The notes beneath the pieces are model-generated. The model was not told where the DNA came from. It searched no databases and saw only the letters and a program-made list of their open reading frames with translations. 64,000 bases of DNA from the IMG/VR virus record IMGVR_UViG_3300048014_000353, positions 62,001-126,000 of that record. One strand, written 5' to 3'. Every line of letters begins with the position of its first letter. Positions within the stretch are counted from its first letter, which is position 1. Positions 1 through 6,687 of this stretch are shown piece after piece. The position numbers and the translations under genes are program-made. The DNA is from a virus.

Positions 1-547
1 CCTGCGCGACGAGCCGAGGTCGGATCCACTGCTCCGGCGGGAACTCCGTCTCCGGCACATCCTGATACGGCGATCGACCACCGTAGCCACGCCACGTCGG
101 AAGCGCGATCTGACGCCAACCCGTTGGCATCGTGGGAGTGAGAGTAACGCCGTCCTTGACGGCGGCGCCGTCGCGCTGGACGAGCTCTCCGTCGAAACGC
201 ACGTCCCCCTTTGGTGCATATGCGGCAGCGTAAGACTTCTCGGAGAATAGCCCTAGATCTTCCACGCCCGGGTGAGCCGCCACGCCCGTGTCCCACGCCG
301 TTCCGTCTGCAACGTTGAGGATCCCGATAGTCCCAGCGTCCGTGAGGCACGGGAGCACGTGCCACTGCGACGCGCCCATCATGTCTCCGCGCCCGTACAC
401 GCGCGCTACCACTACGCGCAGCTGCGCGGCGGCAGCGGTTCGCGAAGCGTCGACCGAGCGCGCGACCTCCGAAACCAGCGCCGCCGCTGCGAGATCGCTG
501 TCGTGCATCCCGCGAGCCTCACCGATCGTAAAACCATTGGTTTTCAT
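1..547 (-). CDS. hypothetical protein, C-terminus off the window
   Basis: An open minus-strand frame starts with ATG at 547 (MKTNGFTIGEARG...) and runs off the left edge after 182 codons. A GGGAG ribosome site lies just upstream. Its start overlaps the stop of the preceding zinc-ribbon gene as ATGA, so the two are probably translationally coupled. The first ~60 residues are alpha-helical and Ala-rich; the rest is mixed and rich in Gly and Trp, without a family I recognise. It is the last visible gene of the unit driven by the promoter near 1,400. Confidence 0.6.
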   Translation of the reverse strand, partial: MKTNGFTIGEARGMHDSDLAAAALVSEVARSVDASRTAAAAQLRVVVARVYGRGDMMGASQWHVLPCLTDAGTIGILNVADGTAWDTGVAAHPGVEDLGLFSEKSYAAAYAPKGDVRFDGELVQRDGAAVKDGVTLTPTMPTGWRQIALPTWRGYGGRSPYQDVPETEFPPEQWIRPRLVAQ

Positions 548-771
548 TCGTCGTCTCCCTGGTTCGAATACTCGTTATTTATCGTGCGTCCGTGGAGGGC
601 GAGCGCCAGGCAGTCGCGCGACTCCTCCGACAAGGGGACGAAGCGCGGATCGTCGTAGACCACGCCATGCCCGTCGCAATCAGGGCAGAGCGGAGAGCCG
701 TGGTCCTCATCGGGCACGTGTCCGGTGCCGTCGCAGCGCGGGCAGTCACGGCGCGTGGCTTGGGCGCTCAC
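544..771 (-). CDS. small zinc-ribbon protein (DnaJ-type CxxCxGxG repeats)
   Basis: A 75-residue protein starting at a GTG that overlaps the stop of the upstream gene (GTGA). Two CPxCDGxG motifs near the N-terminus (CPRCDGTG and CPDCDGHG) resemble the paired zinc-binding repeats of DnaJ and of many small phage zinc ribbons. A longer reading from 801 is possible, but the GTG at 771 fits the overlap pattern of this operon. The role is unknown; binding nucleic acid or a host protein is a guess from the fold. Confidence 0.7.
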   Translation of the reverse strand: MSAQATRRDCPRCDGTGHVPDEDHGSPLCPDCDGHGVVYDDPRFVPLSEESRDCLALALHGRTINNEYSNQGDDE

Positions 772-944
772 GACAGGGCCTCGCGTGTCCGCGTCTGGCA
801 CCAGAGCCCATCGACACGTGTCAGATCCTGGCGCAGCACCTCACGCACCTCGCGCGCGTGCTTGCTCTCGACGAGCACCTCGCGGACCCCACCGTCCGCT
901 TGCGGGATGCGCGCGACAACTACCCAGGCCATTTTGATCGTCAT
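768..944 (-). CDS. hypothetical 58-aa protein
   Basis: Starts at ATG 944 (MTIKMAWVVVARIPQ...) behind a strong purine-rich ribosome site (GAGGAGG, with a second GGGG closer in). It ends in TGA overlapping the GTG start of the next gene. The N-terminus is a short beta strand; the rest is charged and helical. No family recognised. Strong start signals and four-base coupling support a real gene despite its small size. Confidence 0.6.
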   Translation of the reverse strand: MTIKMAWVVVARIPQADGGVREVLVESKHAREVREVLRQDLTRVDGLWCQTRTREALS

Positions 945-1023
945 CCCCTCATCCTCCTCTGCGGATCGATGGCCGCGTCCCGGGTCGCCTCACGACGGCC
1001 CGGACCGCGGTCCGCGAGCGCTC

Positions 1024-1296
1024 TCAGCAGTGCCCGCACTCTCCATCCTGCGTCAGCGGCCCGTACGCACCGCACTCCCAGCAGCTCCCCGTTTTGACGT
1101 AGCGCTCGCCCGAGTAGCTACGGCGCGCGTACGACCCACGTCGTCCGGAGGACGGTGCGACGGCACTCGGCGTGGTGGACGGAGCGCAGCTCGCGTGGCT
1201 AGCCTTGACGCCCCTGGACCAGTTGACCTTGGAGCCGACCTGGATAGCAAGTCCGCAGCAGGGGCACTTCGAGTCGAATTTCGCGGTGATGACCAT
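1024..1296 (-). CDS. zinc-ribbon protein
   Basis: A 90-residue protein. I chose the ATG at 1296 because GGAGGG lies just upstream; the frame stays open to 1368. It begins MVITAKFDSKCPCCG and continues with a G..V.W....K..H..C pattern common in small phage and bacterial zinc-binding domains. It ends with a second cysteine cluster (CWECG...CGHC). A low-complexity Ser/Arg/Tyr linker joins the two halves. It is the first gene of the unit transcribed from the palindromic promoter at 1393-1420, with a leader of about 90 bases. Confidence 0.7.
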   Translation of the reverse strand: MVITAKFDSKCPCCGLAIQVGSKVNWSRGVKASHASCAPSTTPSAVAPSSGRRGSYARRSYSGERYVKTGSCWECGAYGPLTQDGECGHC

Positions 1297-1392
1297 GGGA
1301 GAACCCTCCACCAAGTGAGCCGCCCCCGGTCGGGGCGGAGATTCGTGGGCGACATCGTCGCCGCGCACGCCAGCGTGTTGCTGACCAGACTC

Positions 1393-1420
1393 AATCTAGC
1401 ATGCGGTACATACCGCGCAA
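1393..1420 (-). promoter_or_regulatory. promoter with embedded GCGGTA-CA-TACCGC operator, copy 1
   Basis: On the minus strand TTGCGC (1420-1415), a 16-base spacer and TAGATT (1398-1393) form a sigma70-like promoter. A perfect inverted repeat GCGGTACATACCGC (1403-1416) overlaps the -35 box and spacer. About 45 bases around it (1377-1422) are nearly identical to the second copy near 2,780, including a CTGGTCAGCAA stretch downstream of the -10. It should drive the genes at 1296-1. The repeat is where a dimeric repressor would block polymerase. Confidence 0.75.
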
Positions 1421-1422
1421 GC

Positions 1423-1623
1423 CTATTTTACCTTTTTCTTTCGGTCCAACTGCTCGATCGCGAGCGTGACGACCGCCGATCGGCTGAGGCCCAAGGATTC
1501 CGAGAGCCGAGCGATCATCTCCACCGTTTCGGTCGTGAGCGAGAGCGTGACGTTGGGACGCCCCGCCTTGACGCGCTCGCCGTAGGAGCGGGACGTGCCC
1601 GACCGGGACTTCTCAGGCGGCAT
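1423..1623 (-). CDS. ribbon-helix-helix DNA-binding protein
   Basis: A 66-residue protein starting at ATG 1623. The core GRPNVTLSLTTETVEMIARLSESLGLSRS..., in two parts, has the beta strand, helix, turn, helix order of MetJ/Arc-type regulators: alternating strand residues, then two helices around 'LGLSRSAVV'. The N-terminus is basic. Its start overlaps the upstream gene by 11 bases. The TAG stop lies directly beside the palindromic promoter at 1393-1420, so it is the natural candidate to bind the repeated operators; that link is inferred. Confidence 0.75.
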   Translation of the reverse strand: MPPEKSRSGTSRSYGERVKAGRPNVTLSLTTETVEMIARLSESLGLSRSAVVTLAIEQLDRKKKVK

Positions 1624-1912
1624 AAGCGCCCCCGTGGTTCTTTCCCGCGCAGGAGCACTCGCACACCGTGCCCGTCGACGCCTGGCACTTGGCGGAGCAG
1701 ACGTGCGTGGCGCTGAACGTCCCGCGAACGAGCTTCGCCACGCGGGGCTCACCGCACGTGCGGCAGTCGAGCACGATCGAGCCGGTACGGTCGTGTGTGT
1801 AGACCGACCCGGCGCGCTGGGGGTCGGCCTTCGCACGGCGTGCGTCTTGTCCCACGGAGAGGCCCGAGGTCACGCACGCGCAGGCGCGGCACTTGGCGAG
1901 GTAGCGGCTCAC
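1613..1912 (-). CDS. cysteine-rich zinc-binding protein
   Basis: A 99-residue protein from the GTG at 1912, which overlaps the upstream stop (GTGA). It carries many paired cysteines: CRAC near the N-terminus, LDCRTCG in the middle, and a C-terminal VCSAKCQ...CECSCAGKNHG cluster. That last motif recurs in small phage proteins of unknown function. The Cys pairs suggest one or two zinc sites. Part of a four-gene unit behind the promoter near 2,790. Confidence 0.7.
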   Translation of the reverse strand: MSRYLAKCRACACVTSGLSVGQDARRAKADPQRAGSVYTHDRTGSIVLDCRTCGEPRVAKLVRGTFSATHVCSAKCQASTGTVCECSCAGKNHGGAYAA

Positions 1913-2352
1913 GGTTGCGCCTCCAGGCTCCGGCGCTCCCAAACCGAGTCGAAGTCCTCATCCGACTCCGACCAGAGCGGGTCTCCATTGGTCTCGATCG
2001 CGCGCGTGCCGTTGGCGCCTCTCCAACCGACCAGGCGCCCGTCGCCCTCACCACTTTCCCATGCGACCTGCGCGCCGCCGGCCTCACGCGACCACTCGCG
2101 AATCTGCGCGCTTCCCGGCACGGCCTCCGACGATAGGTAGTCAGCGAGTGCCGCCACGTACTCGCGCCAGCCCTCGGCGCGATCCTCGTCGGCACCGTCC
2201 AGGCAAAACTCGAGCAGCGACGCTGCCGTCTGCGCACCCGAGCGGAGTTGCGCGAGATCGTCGAGCGGGAATGCACCCGTCTCGTCGATGTTCGCCTGCG
2301 CGGCCTGGGAGAACCGGAGGGTCCGACCGTCGGACATTGCGTAGCCGCTCAC
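1909..2352 (-). CDS. hypothetical acidic protein
   Basis: A 147-residue acidic protein starting at a GTG that overlaps the previous stop by four bases; an internal ATG five codons on is an alternative start. The first part (MSDGRTLRFSQAAQANID) has the look of a beta hairpin plus helix. The middle is Ala-rich helix and the end is rich in Trp, Asp and Glu. No family recognised. Second gene of the unit behind the 2,790 promoter. Confidence 0.6.
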   Translation of the reverse strand: MSGYAMSDGRTLRFSQAAQANIDETGAFPLDDLAQLRSGAQTAASLLEFCLDGADEDRAEGWREYVAALADYLSSEAVPGSAQIREWSREAGGAQVAWESGEGDGRLVGWRGANGTRAIETNGDPLWSESDEDFDSVWERRSLEAQP

Positions 2353-2735
2353 GACTGAACCTCGCGCTGTACCAAGCGCACGACGCGCGCAATCGCCCCC
2401 AGAGGGACCCGCACGTGCTCGTACGGCAGATCGACGCCACCCTCGCGCCGGAGACCCGCCGAAGCTTGCGTACCATCGTTGTATCGGCGAACGGTCTCAG
2501 TCGGCTCACTCACCACGCGACCATCGTCGTCGACGTACGCAATTACATCGCGGCCACCCCACAAGGGTCCTAGCTCAACAATCGCCTCGCGCATCCACAC
2601 GGTCGTGCGTGCCCGCGTCACCGAGCGATGCGCGCCGCATTCGCAGTACTGGAGGTCCGCCAGCGTACGCACCGCGACATGCGCATGCACACCAGACCTC
2701 ACTTCCCGAGCCGCGTCACAAGTCGAAAACGCCAT
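2349..2735 (-). CDS. hypothetical protein, first gene of an early unit
   Basis: A 128-residue protein starting at ATG 2735 with GAGGAGG upstream. It sits about 40 bases downstream of the -10 of the second palindromic promoter. It has one CEC cysteine pair near residue 32 and a C-terminal half of predicted beta strands (IVELGPLW, VIAYVDDDG). No domain recognised. It overlaps the next gene by four bases. Confidence 0.6.
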   Translation of the reverse strand: MAFSTCDAAREVRSGVHAHVAVRTLADLQYCECGAHRSVTRARTTVWMREAIVELGPLWGGRDVIAYVDDDGRVVSEPTETVRRYNDGTQASAGLRREGGVDLPYEHVRVPLGAIARVVRLVQREVQS

Positions 2736-2774
2736 CCCCGCATCCTCCTCGCCAGCGCCTTGCTGACCAGAATC

Positions 2775-2802
2775 AATCTAGCATGCGGTACATACCGCGC
2801 AA
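2775..2802 (-). promoter_or_regulatory. promoter with embedded GCGGTA-CA-TACCGC operator, copy 2
   Basis: Minus-strand TTGCGC (2802-2797), 16 bases and TAGATT (2780-2775), with the same perfect inverted repeat at 2785-2798. The flanks match copy 1 beyond the core motif, which points to a duplicated promoter cassette rather than chance. It drives the genes from 2735 down to 1423, ending with the ribbon-helix-helix gene, so autoregulation is plausible. Confidence 0.75.
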
Positions 2803-2868
2803 GCCCTGTCGTCTGTTTTCTTCAAAAAAAGGTGCGGCATCCTGGCGGTGGTGAATCGTTCGCGCGCT

Positions 2869-3081
2869 TTAGGTGGACCCCGAGACCGCCGGCCGCCCCA
2901 TTTTGCAGCCGTCGCACCGACCGAACTTCGGCCCATGGTCCTCGCACCAGCCACTGACGCGCCGGTACTTGGCGACGCAGACGTCGCACACCCCGAACCG
3001 TGACGTCGTGACCGTCCCGCAGTCGTGGCAGCGACGCTCGATGCGCGCCCCGGGCAAGTCTGCGCCTCCCATCGTCTTCAC
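2869..3081 (-). CDS. small zinc-ribbon protein
   Basis: A 70-residue protein. Start taken as the GTG at 3081 overlapping the upstream stop (GTGA); an in-frame ATG follows three codons later. Three CxxC pairs (CHDCG, CDVC, CDGC) plus a WCEDHG segment suggest a double zinc ribbon. It follows the 88-aa gene in the unit driven by the promoter near 3,405. Function unknown. Confidence 0.65.
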   Translation of the reverse strand: MKTMGGADLPGARIERRCHDCGTVTTSRFGVCDVCVAKYRRVSGWCEDHGPKFGRCDGCKMGRPAVSGST

Positions 3082-3344
3082 GCCGCCATCTCGAACGGAG
3101 AGACCGTGCGCGGAATGAGCGCGTAGACGGTCCACTTGGCCGAGTGCTCCTCGATCTCCGCGAACTCGAGCGCCATGCGTTCGGTGAGGGCGCCCACGTC
3201 GGCGTCCGCCTTCCGCCCCTCGGCGTTCTTCGCGTCGCTCTTGCCGAGCGCCTCGGCATACGACCGAACGTACGCCGCCCGCGCCTCCACCACCGTCCGC
3301 GCCGCCAATTTCCAGTTCCCAATCGCGTCCTGAAGAGTGCTCAT
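3078..3344 (-). CDS. hypothetical helical protein
   Basis: An 88-residue protein starting at ATG 3344 with GGGGAG upstream, about 48 bases downstream of the -10 of promoter copy 3. The sequence (MSTLQDAIGNWKLAARTVVEARAAY...) is Ala/Glu-rich and almost entirely helical, likely a small helical bundle or coiled coil. No family recognised. First gene of a two-gene unit. Confidence 0.6.
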   Translation of the reverse strand: MSTLQDAIGNWKLAARTVVEARAAYVRSYAEALGKSDAKNAEGRKADADVGALTERMALEFAEIEEHSAKWTVYALIPRTVSPFEMAA

Positions 3345-3391
3345 CGTCGGTTCTCCCCGTGGGCCCCCGGAAGGGCCAGTGTCTAAGAGAT

Positions 3392-3419
3392 AGGATAGCG
3401 CGCGGTACATACCGCGCAA
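3392..3419 (-). promoter_or_regulatory. promoter with embedded palindromic operator, copy 3
   Basis: Minus-strand TTGCGC (3419-3414), 16 bases and TATCCT (3397-3392). The inverted repeat is longer here: GCGCGGTACATACCGCGC (3400-3417) is a perfect 18-base palindrome. The flanks differ from copies 1 and 2, so the conserved part is the operator and promoter geometry. It drives the genes at 3344-2869. Confidence 0.75.
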
Positions 3420-3682
3420 GGGCGAGAGCATCCAAAATCGAAAATATCTGCGAAGTCACTCAACCGATCGATCCCACTGACAAATTCGCCGGTTTTGGCC
3501 TCGTGCGCGACGATGCTGGAAGATCGTGGAGCGTTTCTCCCTCCCGAGGGTGTGGGCGGGCGCTCGCTGGTCGTGCGCCTCGCCCTGGACGGATTGTCTG
3601 CCAGGCGTCAAGCGCTTGAGCGGAACCCGTCGGGGTGGCCGGCAACCGCAGCAGGCGGACCGCATCGCGCGGTCGTAAGCAC

Positions 3683-3892
3683 ATGAATCCTTTGCGCCGG
3701 CAAGTCGACTTCTCCACCATCCGTGTCTTCGACACGACCTTGGCGGAGTCGTCTCACGTGGACGCGCTCCAGCGACTGGGGCGCACGATGGGCAAAGCCC
3801 TCGTCCTTCTCGACAAGAAGGTCCACGAGGCCGGGACCGCCATCGACCGCGAGCTCCACCTCGCCTCCCGGCCCCCCAAGCCGCAGCTCTGA
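3683..3892 (+). CDS. hypothetical protein
   Basis: A 69-residue protein from ATG 3683 (MNPLRRQVDFSTIRVFD...), first of a plus-strand cluster divergent from the early minus-strand units. Its TGA stop overlaps the ATG of the next gene by one base. No clear ribosome site and no recognised domain. The 260 bases upstream (3421-3682) hold no gene I can defend. Confidence 0.5.
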   Translation: MNPLRRQVDFSTIRVFDTTLAESSHVDALQRLGRTMGKALVLLDKKVHEAGTAIDRELHLASRPPKPQL

Positions 3893-4212
3893 TGCGCGTC
3901 CCCTGCGACATGCAGATCGAGAGCCTCGCGACCGCCCTCGTCAACGAGCGGGAAGCGAGCCGCTGGGCGATCCAGATGCAGGCCGAGCACATCGCCCGCA
4001 TCGAGGCCGAGCTCGACGCCGAGATCGGCGCCCGCGCCGCCGCCGAACGGCGAGCCGCCGCCCTGCAGGACGTGGTCGATGCGCTCCGCCCCCCGGCGGC
4101 CCCCTCGCCCCCGCTTCCGCCCCCGAGCGCGCCCGTCGTCACGCACGGCGGCCCTCGCTGCACCAAGCCGTCGCTCGCCAAGGTCTACCCCAGCCCCGGC
4201 CACACGATCTGA
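3892..4212 (+). CDS. hypothetical coiled-coil protein
   Basis: A 106-residue protein. Residues ~8-65 form a continuous charged helix (ESLATALVNEREASRW..., IEAELDAEIGARAAAERRAAAL), probably a coiled coil. A Pro-rich stretch and a short basic tail follow. The start overlaps the upstream stop. No enzymatic motif. The pattern resembles small phage scaffolding or accessory proteins, but a role cannot be assigned. Confidence 0.5.
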   Translation: MRVPCDMQIESLATALVNEREASRWAIQMQAEHIARIEAELDAEIGARAAAERRAAALQDVVDALRPPAAPSPPLPPPSAPVVTHGGPRCTKPSLAKVYPSPGHTI

Positions 4213-4219
4213 CCCCCCG

Positions 4220-4420
4220 ATGAAGCTCGCCCAGTACCGGTTCCTCTCGCGCGTCCTCCGAGGCGAACGCCTCCCGGTCACGCGCTTCTTCAACGCCAGC
4301 ATCGCGGCCAGCGTCGCACGCGGCGATCTCCACGCGCACCACGGCCGATGGGCCGCGACCGAAGCCGGTACGCTCCGCTTCCTCGACCAGAAGCCGAAGA
4401 CCAAGCCGGCCGCCTCGTGA
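4220..4420 (+). CDS. hypothetical small basic protein
   Basis: A 66-residue basic protein from ATG 4220 (MKLAQYRFLSRVLRGER...). The pattern of a helix, a short loop, a second helix and a small beta wing (HHGRWAATEAGTLRF) is compatible with a winged-helix-like DNA-binding fold, but this is only a shape impression. Its TGA overlaps a GTG that starts the next frame. Confidence 0.45.
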   Translation: MKLAQYRFLSRVLRGERLPVTRFFNASIAASVARGDLHAHHGRWAATEAGTLRFLDQKPKTKPAAS

Positions 4421-4724
4421 CTCTTTACGCGGTCGAGCGGACGGAGATGGACGGGTGGTTCGCCTGGGCCGGAGAGGTCGCCGCCGTTCGGCGCGCCGGA
4501 CGCTCCACGCCACCGCCGCTGACGCCGGCCTGCAGTTCTCAGCCGTTCACCTTTGCCACTGCGGCATGGGTCTGGCGCGCTTCCGCGGTGTTCCTTCCGA
4601 GGCCCCGTGGGTCTGCGCGACGGTCCTCCGTGGCGCGACCTCCGCCCCCGGACACCTCCGAAACGTTGCGGCCGTCCACGTGCCGCACGAGCAACCCGGC
4701 ATCTCGACCCGCCTCCCCGCATGA
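4417..4724 (+). pseudogene. small gene apparently split by a frameshift
   Basis: GTG at 4417 overlaps the previous stop (GTGA) and opens MTLYAVERTEMDGWFAWAGE. After about 25-35 codons this frame turns into a shadow of the next gene. A different frame carries a plausible protein end (AVHLCHCGMGLARFRG..., VAAVHVPHEQPGIS) that stops at 4724, overlapping the next ATG as ATGA. The joined length, 308 bases, is not a multiple of three. A -1 shift or a one-base indel somewhere in 4,490-4,530 would restore one ~102-residue protein. The alternative is a short gene from GTG 4455 alone. Confidence 0.4.
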
Positions 4725-4987
4725 ACCCCGACTTCCCCTTCCCCCCGCCGCCCCCCTCGGCGTTTCCGACCTGGAAGCTCCCCGACGTGCTCGAGCTCCT
4801 CGCGCTCGCGCGCGACACGGGCGCCTCGCCGGGCCAGCTCCACGAGGCGATCGTGACGCTCGTTCGGGAGAACCCTGGCACCGAGCCCGCGCAGTACCTG
4901 CTCTGCCTGCGGCTCGGAGCGATGACCGCTCTCGCGGAGAAGCGCCGCGCCGAAGACGCCATCGCTAGGGGGCAGTCCGCAGAATGA
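4721..4987 (+). CDS. hypothetical helical protein
   Basis: An 88-residue protein from ATG 4721, coupled (ATGA) to the preceding frame. It starts with a Pro/Phe-rich segment, then three amphipathic helices (LPDVLELLALARDTG, QLHEAIVTLVREN, AQYLLCLRLGAMTAL). No family recognised. Last gene of the plus-strand cluster, followed by a hairpin and the convergent parB gene. Confidence 0.55.
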   Translation: MNPDFPFPPPPPSAFPTWKLPDVLELLALARDTGASPGQLHEAIVTLVRENPGTEPAQYLLCLRLGAMTALAEKRRAEDAIARGQSAE

Positions 4988-5074
4988 CCGCGATGCCCGT
5001 AAGTCATTGATCCTGCGTTTACTGCTCGCCAAAAGCAGTGTCACTGTACTTTCGTTCACGACACAACGAAACGC

Positions 5075-5096
5075 GCGAGACCCGTTCGGATCTCGC
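5075..5096. terminator. hairpin between convergent genes
   Basis: GCGAGA (5075-5080) pairs with TCTCGC (5091-5096), extended by two inner C-G pairs around a GTTC loop after one mismatch. It lies between the ends of convergent transcription units (4987 and 5130). There is no T tract on either side, so it may act with Rho or only as mRNA end protection. Confidence 0.35.
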
Positions 5097-5129
5097 ACGT
5101 CGAACTGTCGTCGGATGTAGGCGCAGGCC

Positions 5130-5978
5130 TTAGGCTGCGCGCGTCGCGCCGGCCGCGAGGAGCTCGAGGCGGAGTGCCTTCAAGGCCTTCTCCATCATCT
5201 CAAGCTTCTGCGCGAGGACGCCGTTTCGGCCGTCGGTCGTCTGCGCGAGCGCGGCGATCTCCGCCCGGGTGAGCCCACGGCCGATGCGCTCTGCCAGTCC
5301 CTCGATTCGCGCAAGCGCGTCGAGCGCGCGGTCCCGGCTCTCCCCGTCGTCCTTCGGGACAGCGAAGAGATCGACTTGAGCCTCGGCGTCAAGGTGCGCT
5401 TGCACCGTGCGCCGAAGTTCCGCGTACGAGCGGCACTTGCCCGCGCCGATGGCGTCGAAGACAAGGCGCTGTCGGAGCGGCGGGAGTTTCGCCATCTCGA
5501 ACGCCTGCGACGGCGTGAGGATGCCGCGGGCGAGCGCGTCCTGGTACTCTGGAGTCAACTTCAAGAGAGCCGTCCTTTCTGTGACACGCCAGACCTGCTT
5601 CAGGCCGAGCCGCTGAGCGAGTTCCTCGGGGGTGAGCCCCGCGTCGAGGCGACGCTGGAACGCGCGCGCCTCCTCGAGCGGGGTGATGTCCTTGCGTTGC
5701 AGGTTCTCGACGATGGCCGCGTCGGCCATGTCGTCGTCCGTCATCTCGACAACCTCGGCCCGGATGGTCTCGGCGCCGAACACCTGGTGCGCGCGCCACC
5801 GTCGCTCGCCGCAGACAATTTCGTAGCCGTCCCCGGACGGACGGACCTTGATCGCCTGGAGAAGGCCTCTGGCCTGGATGCTTGCTGCGAGCTCCTCGAG
5901 TTCGGCCCGCGGGAAGATCTTCCTCGGCTGATGGGGGTTCGGGCGCACCATGCCCATCGGCAGTTCCCGAAGCGTCAC
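5130..5978 (-). CDS. parB: ParB/Spo0J-type partition protein
   Basis: A 282-residue ParB-family protein. Residues 3-110 are the CTP-binding N-domain, with GERRWRA (57-63) and ENLQRKDITPLEEA (91-104) as the two signature boxes. Residues ~114-155 form the helix-turn-helix region (LTPEELAQRLGL...). A helical C-terminal part follows. ParB loads on parS-like sites as a CTP-dependent clamp and usually acts with ParA; no ParA is in this window. The GTG start overlaps the upstream stop. It could serve partition of a plasmid-like prophage, or act as a regulator. Confidence 0.9.
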   Translation of the reverse strand: MTLRELPMGMVRPNPHQPRKIFPRAELEELAASIQARGLLQAIKVRPSGDGYEIVCGERRWRAHQVFGAETIRAEVVEMTDDDMADAAIVENLQRKDITPLEEARAFQRRLDAGLTPEELAQRLGLKQVWRVTERTALLKLTPEYQDALARGILTPSQAFEMAKLPPLRQRLVFDAIGAGKCRSYAELRRTVQAHLDAEAQVDLFAVPKDDGESRDRALDALARIEGLAERIGRGLTRAEIAALAQTTDGRNGVLAQKLEMMEKALKALRLELLAAGATRAA

Positions 5979-6295
5979 GACGCCACCTCGTACTCTTCGC
6001 CCTTCACCGGGTCGAAGAAGTCGGCGATGCGCTCGGCGTCTGCCTCGAGCGCGTCCAGCCGGGCCCGCGCCTCCCGCGCGCTCGCCGCGATGCCACGGTA
6101 CGCCCGTGCGCGGCTCACCTCGGTCGCAAGACCGACCTGCGGTGTGCTCCCGAGGCGCGCTGCCTGGAGTTCGGCGTCCCGGAGCAATCGGAGTACGCCC
6201 TGAAGTTTCTTCGGAAACGATTCGTTCACGTCGGACCTCGCTTGCGAGAACTCCGTGGAGTTCGTGTGGGTGGATGGGAAACGAGGGTCACTCAC
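5975..6295 (-). CDS. hypothetical helical protein upstream of parB
   Basis: About 106 residues if started at the GTG at 6295, which overlaps the stop of the previous gene. A second GTG at 6229, with AGCGAGGT upstream, would give 84 residues. The C-terminal 80 residues are a long charged helical stretch (LQGVLRLLRDAELQAARL..., ARARLDALEADAERIADF). It overlaps parB by four bases. Function unknown; an accessory to ParB is possible only by position. Confidence 0.55.
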   Translation of the reverse strand: MSDPRFPSTHTNSTEFSQARSDVNESFPKKLQGVLRLLRDAELQAARLGSTPQVGLATEVSRARAYRGIAASAREARARLDALEADAERIADFFDPVKGEEYEVAS

Positions 6296-6546
6296 CACTG
6301 GGCGAGTTCGTTCTCGAGGAAGACGCGGCGCCCGCCGCGATCGTGCGCGATGAGGTAGACCCACGAGCCGGCCTGCAGCGTGGTCTTCCCATCCGGGTGC
6401 TTATCGCCGGCCCCGCGCCACTGCCCGTCCCCGATGAGGTGGCCCAGGTAGCGGACCGGCCCTACGGTCCTGCGGACCATGTCACCGCCGCCGAACTTTG
6501 CTTTCGTGATGGTCTTCGTGGCGGCGTTGGCTGCGCTGCTGTTCAT
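6292..6546 (-). CDS. hypothetical small basic protein, probable leaderless mRNA
   Basis: An 84-residue protein from ATG 6546. The N-terminus is Ala/Ser/Lys-rich; the rest is predicted beta (VGPVRYLGHLIGDG, SWVYLIAHDRGGRRVF), resembling a small barrel. No ribosome site precedes the ATG. The -10 box of the promoter at 6553-6582 ends only six bases upstream, so transcription should start at or next to the A of ATG. First gene of the unit leading to parB. Confidence 0.6.
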   Translation of the reverse strand: MNSSAANAATKTITKAKFGGGDMVRRTVGPVRYLGHLIGDGQWRGAGDKHPDGKTTLQAGSWVYLIAHDRGGRRVFLENELAQW

Positions 6547-6552
6547 ACGTAT

Positions 6553-6582
6553 AACCTAGCACAATGAAGACAGTGTGCACGA
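6553..6582 (-). promoter_or_regulatory. second promoter family, copy 1 (drives the parB unit)
   Basis: On the minus strand TCGTGC (6582-6577), 18 bases and TAGGTT (6558-6553). The block 6557-6582 matches 7291-7316 at most positions, sharing GTGCACACTGTCT and GTGCTA. An imperfect inverted repeat CACAAT-gaag-ACAGTG (6560-6575) sits in the spacer; it is perfect in the other copy. The six-base gap to ATG 6546 predicts a leaderless transcript. Confidence 0.65.
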
Positions 6583-6687
6583 GATAGGCGCACGCGTATT
6601 CGAAGTTTTTTCTCTCGCGGTTTCAGCAGCCTGCGCGCAGGGTCCCCCTTGCGCGGGTGGGGCAGCACCACCGACCGCTCCAAATAA

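Noticed and set aside
2820-2835. Run of seven A/T after the gene at 2869 as an intrinsic terminator
   Set aside because: On the minus strand a T7 run follows the gene, but no stable GC hairpin precedes it, so I do not call a terminator.
3460-3735. 91-codon minus-strand frame in the divergent region
   Set aside because: No ribosome site, Arg/Pro-rich shadow-like composition and overlap with the start of the plus-strand gene at 3683. The region 3421-3682 probably holds only regulatory DNA.
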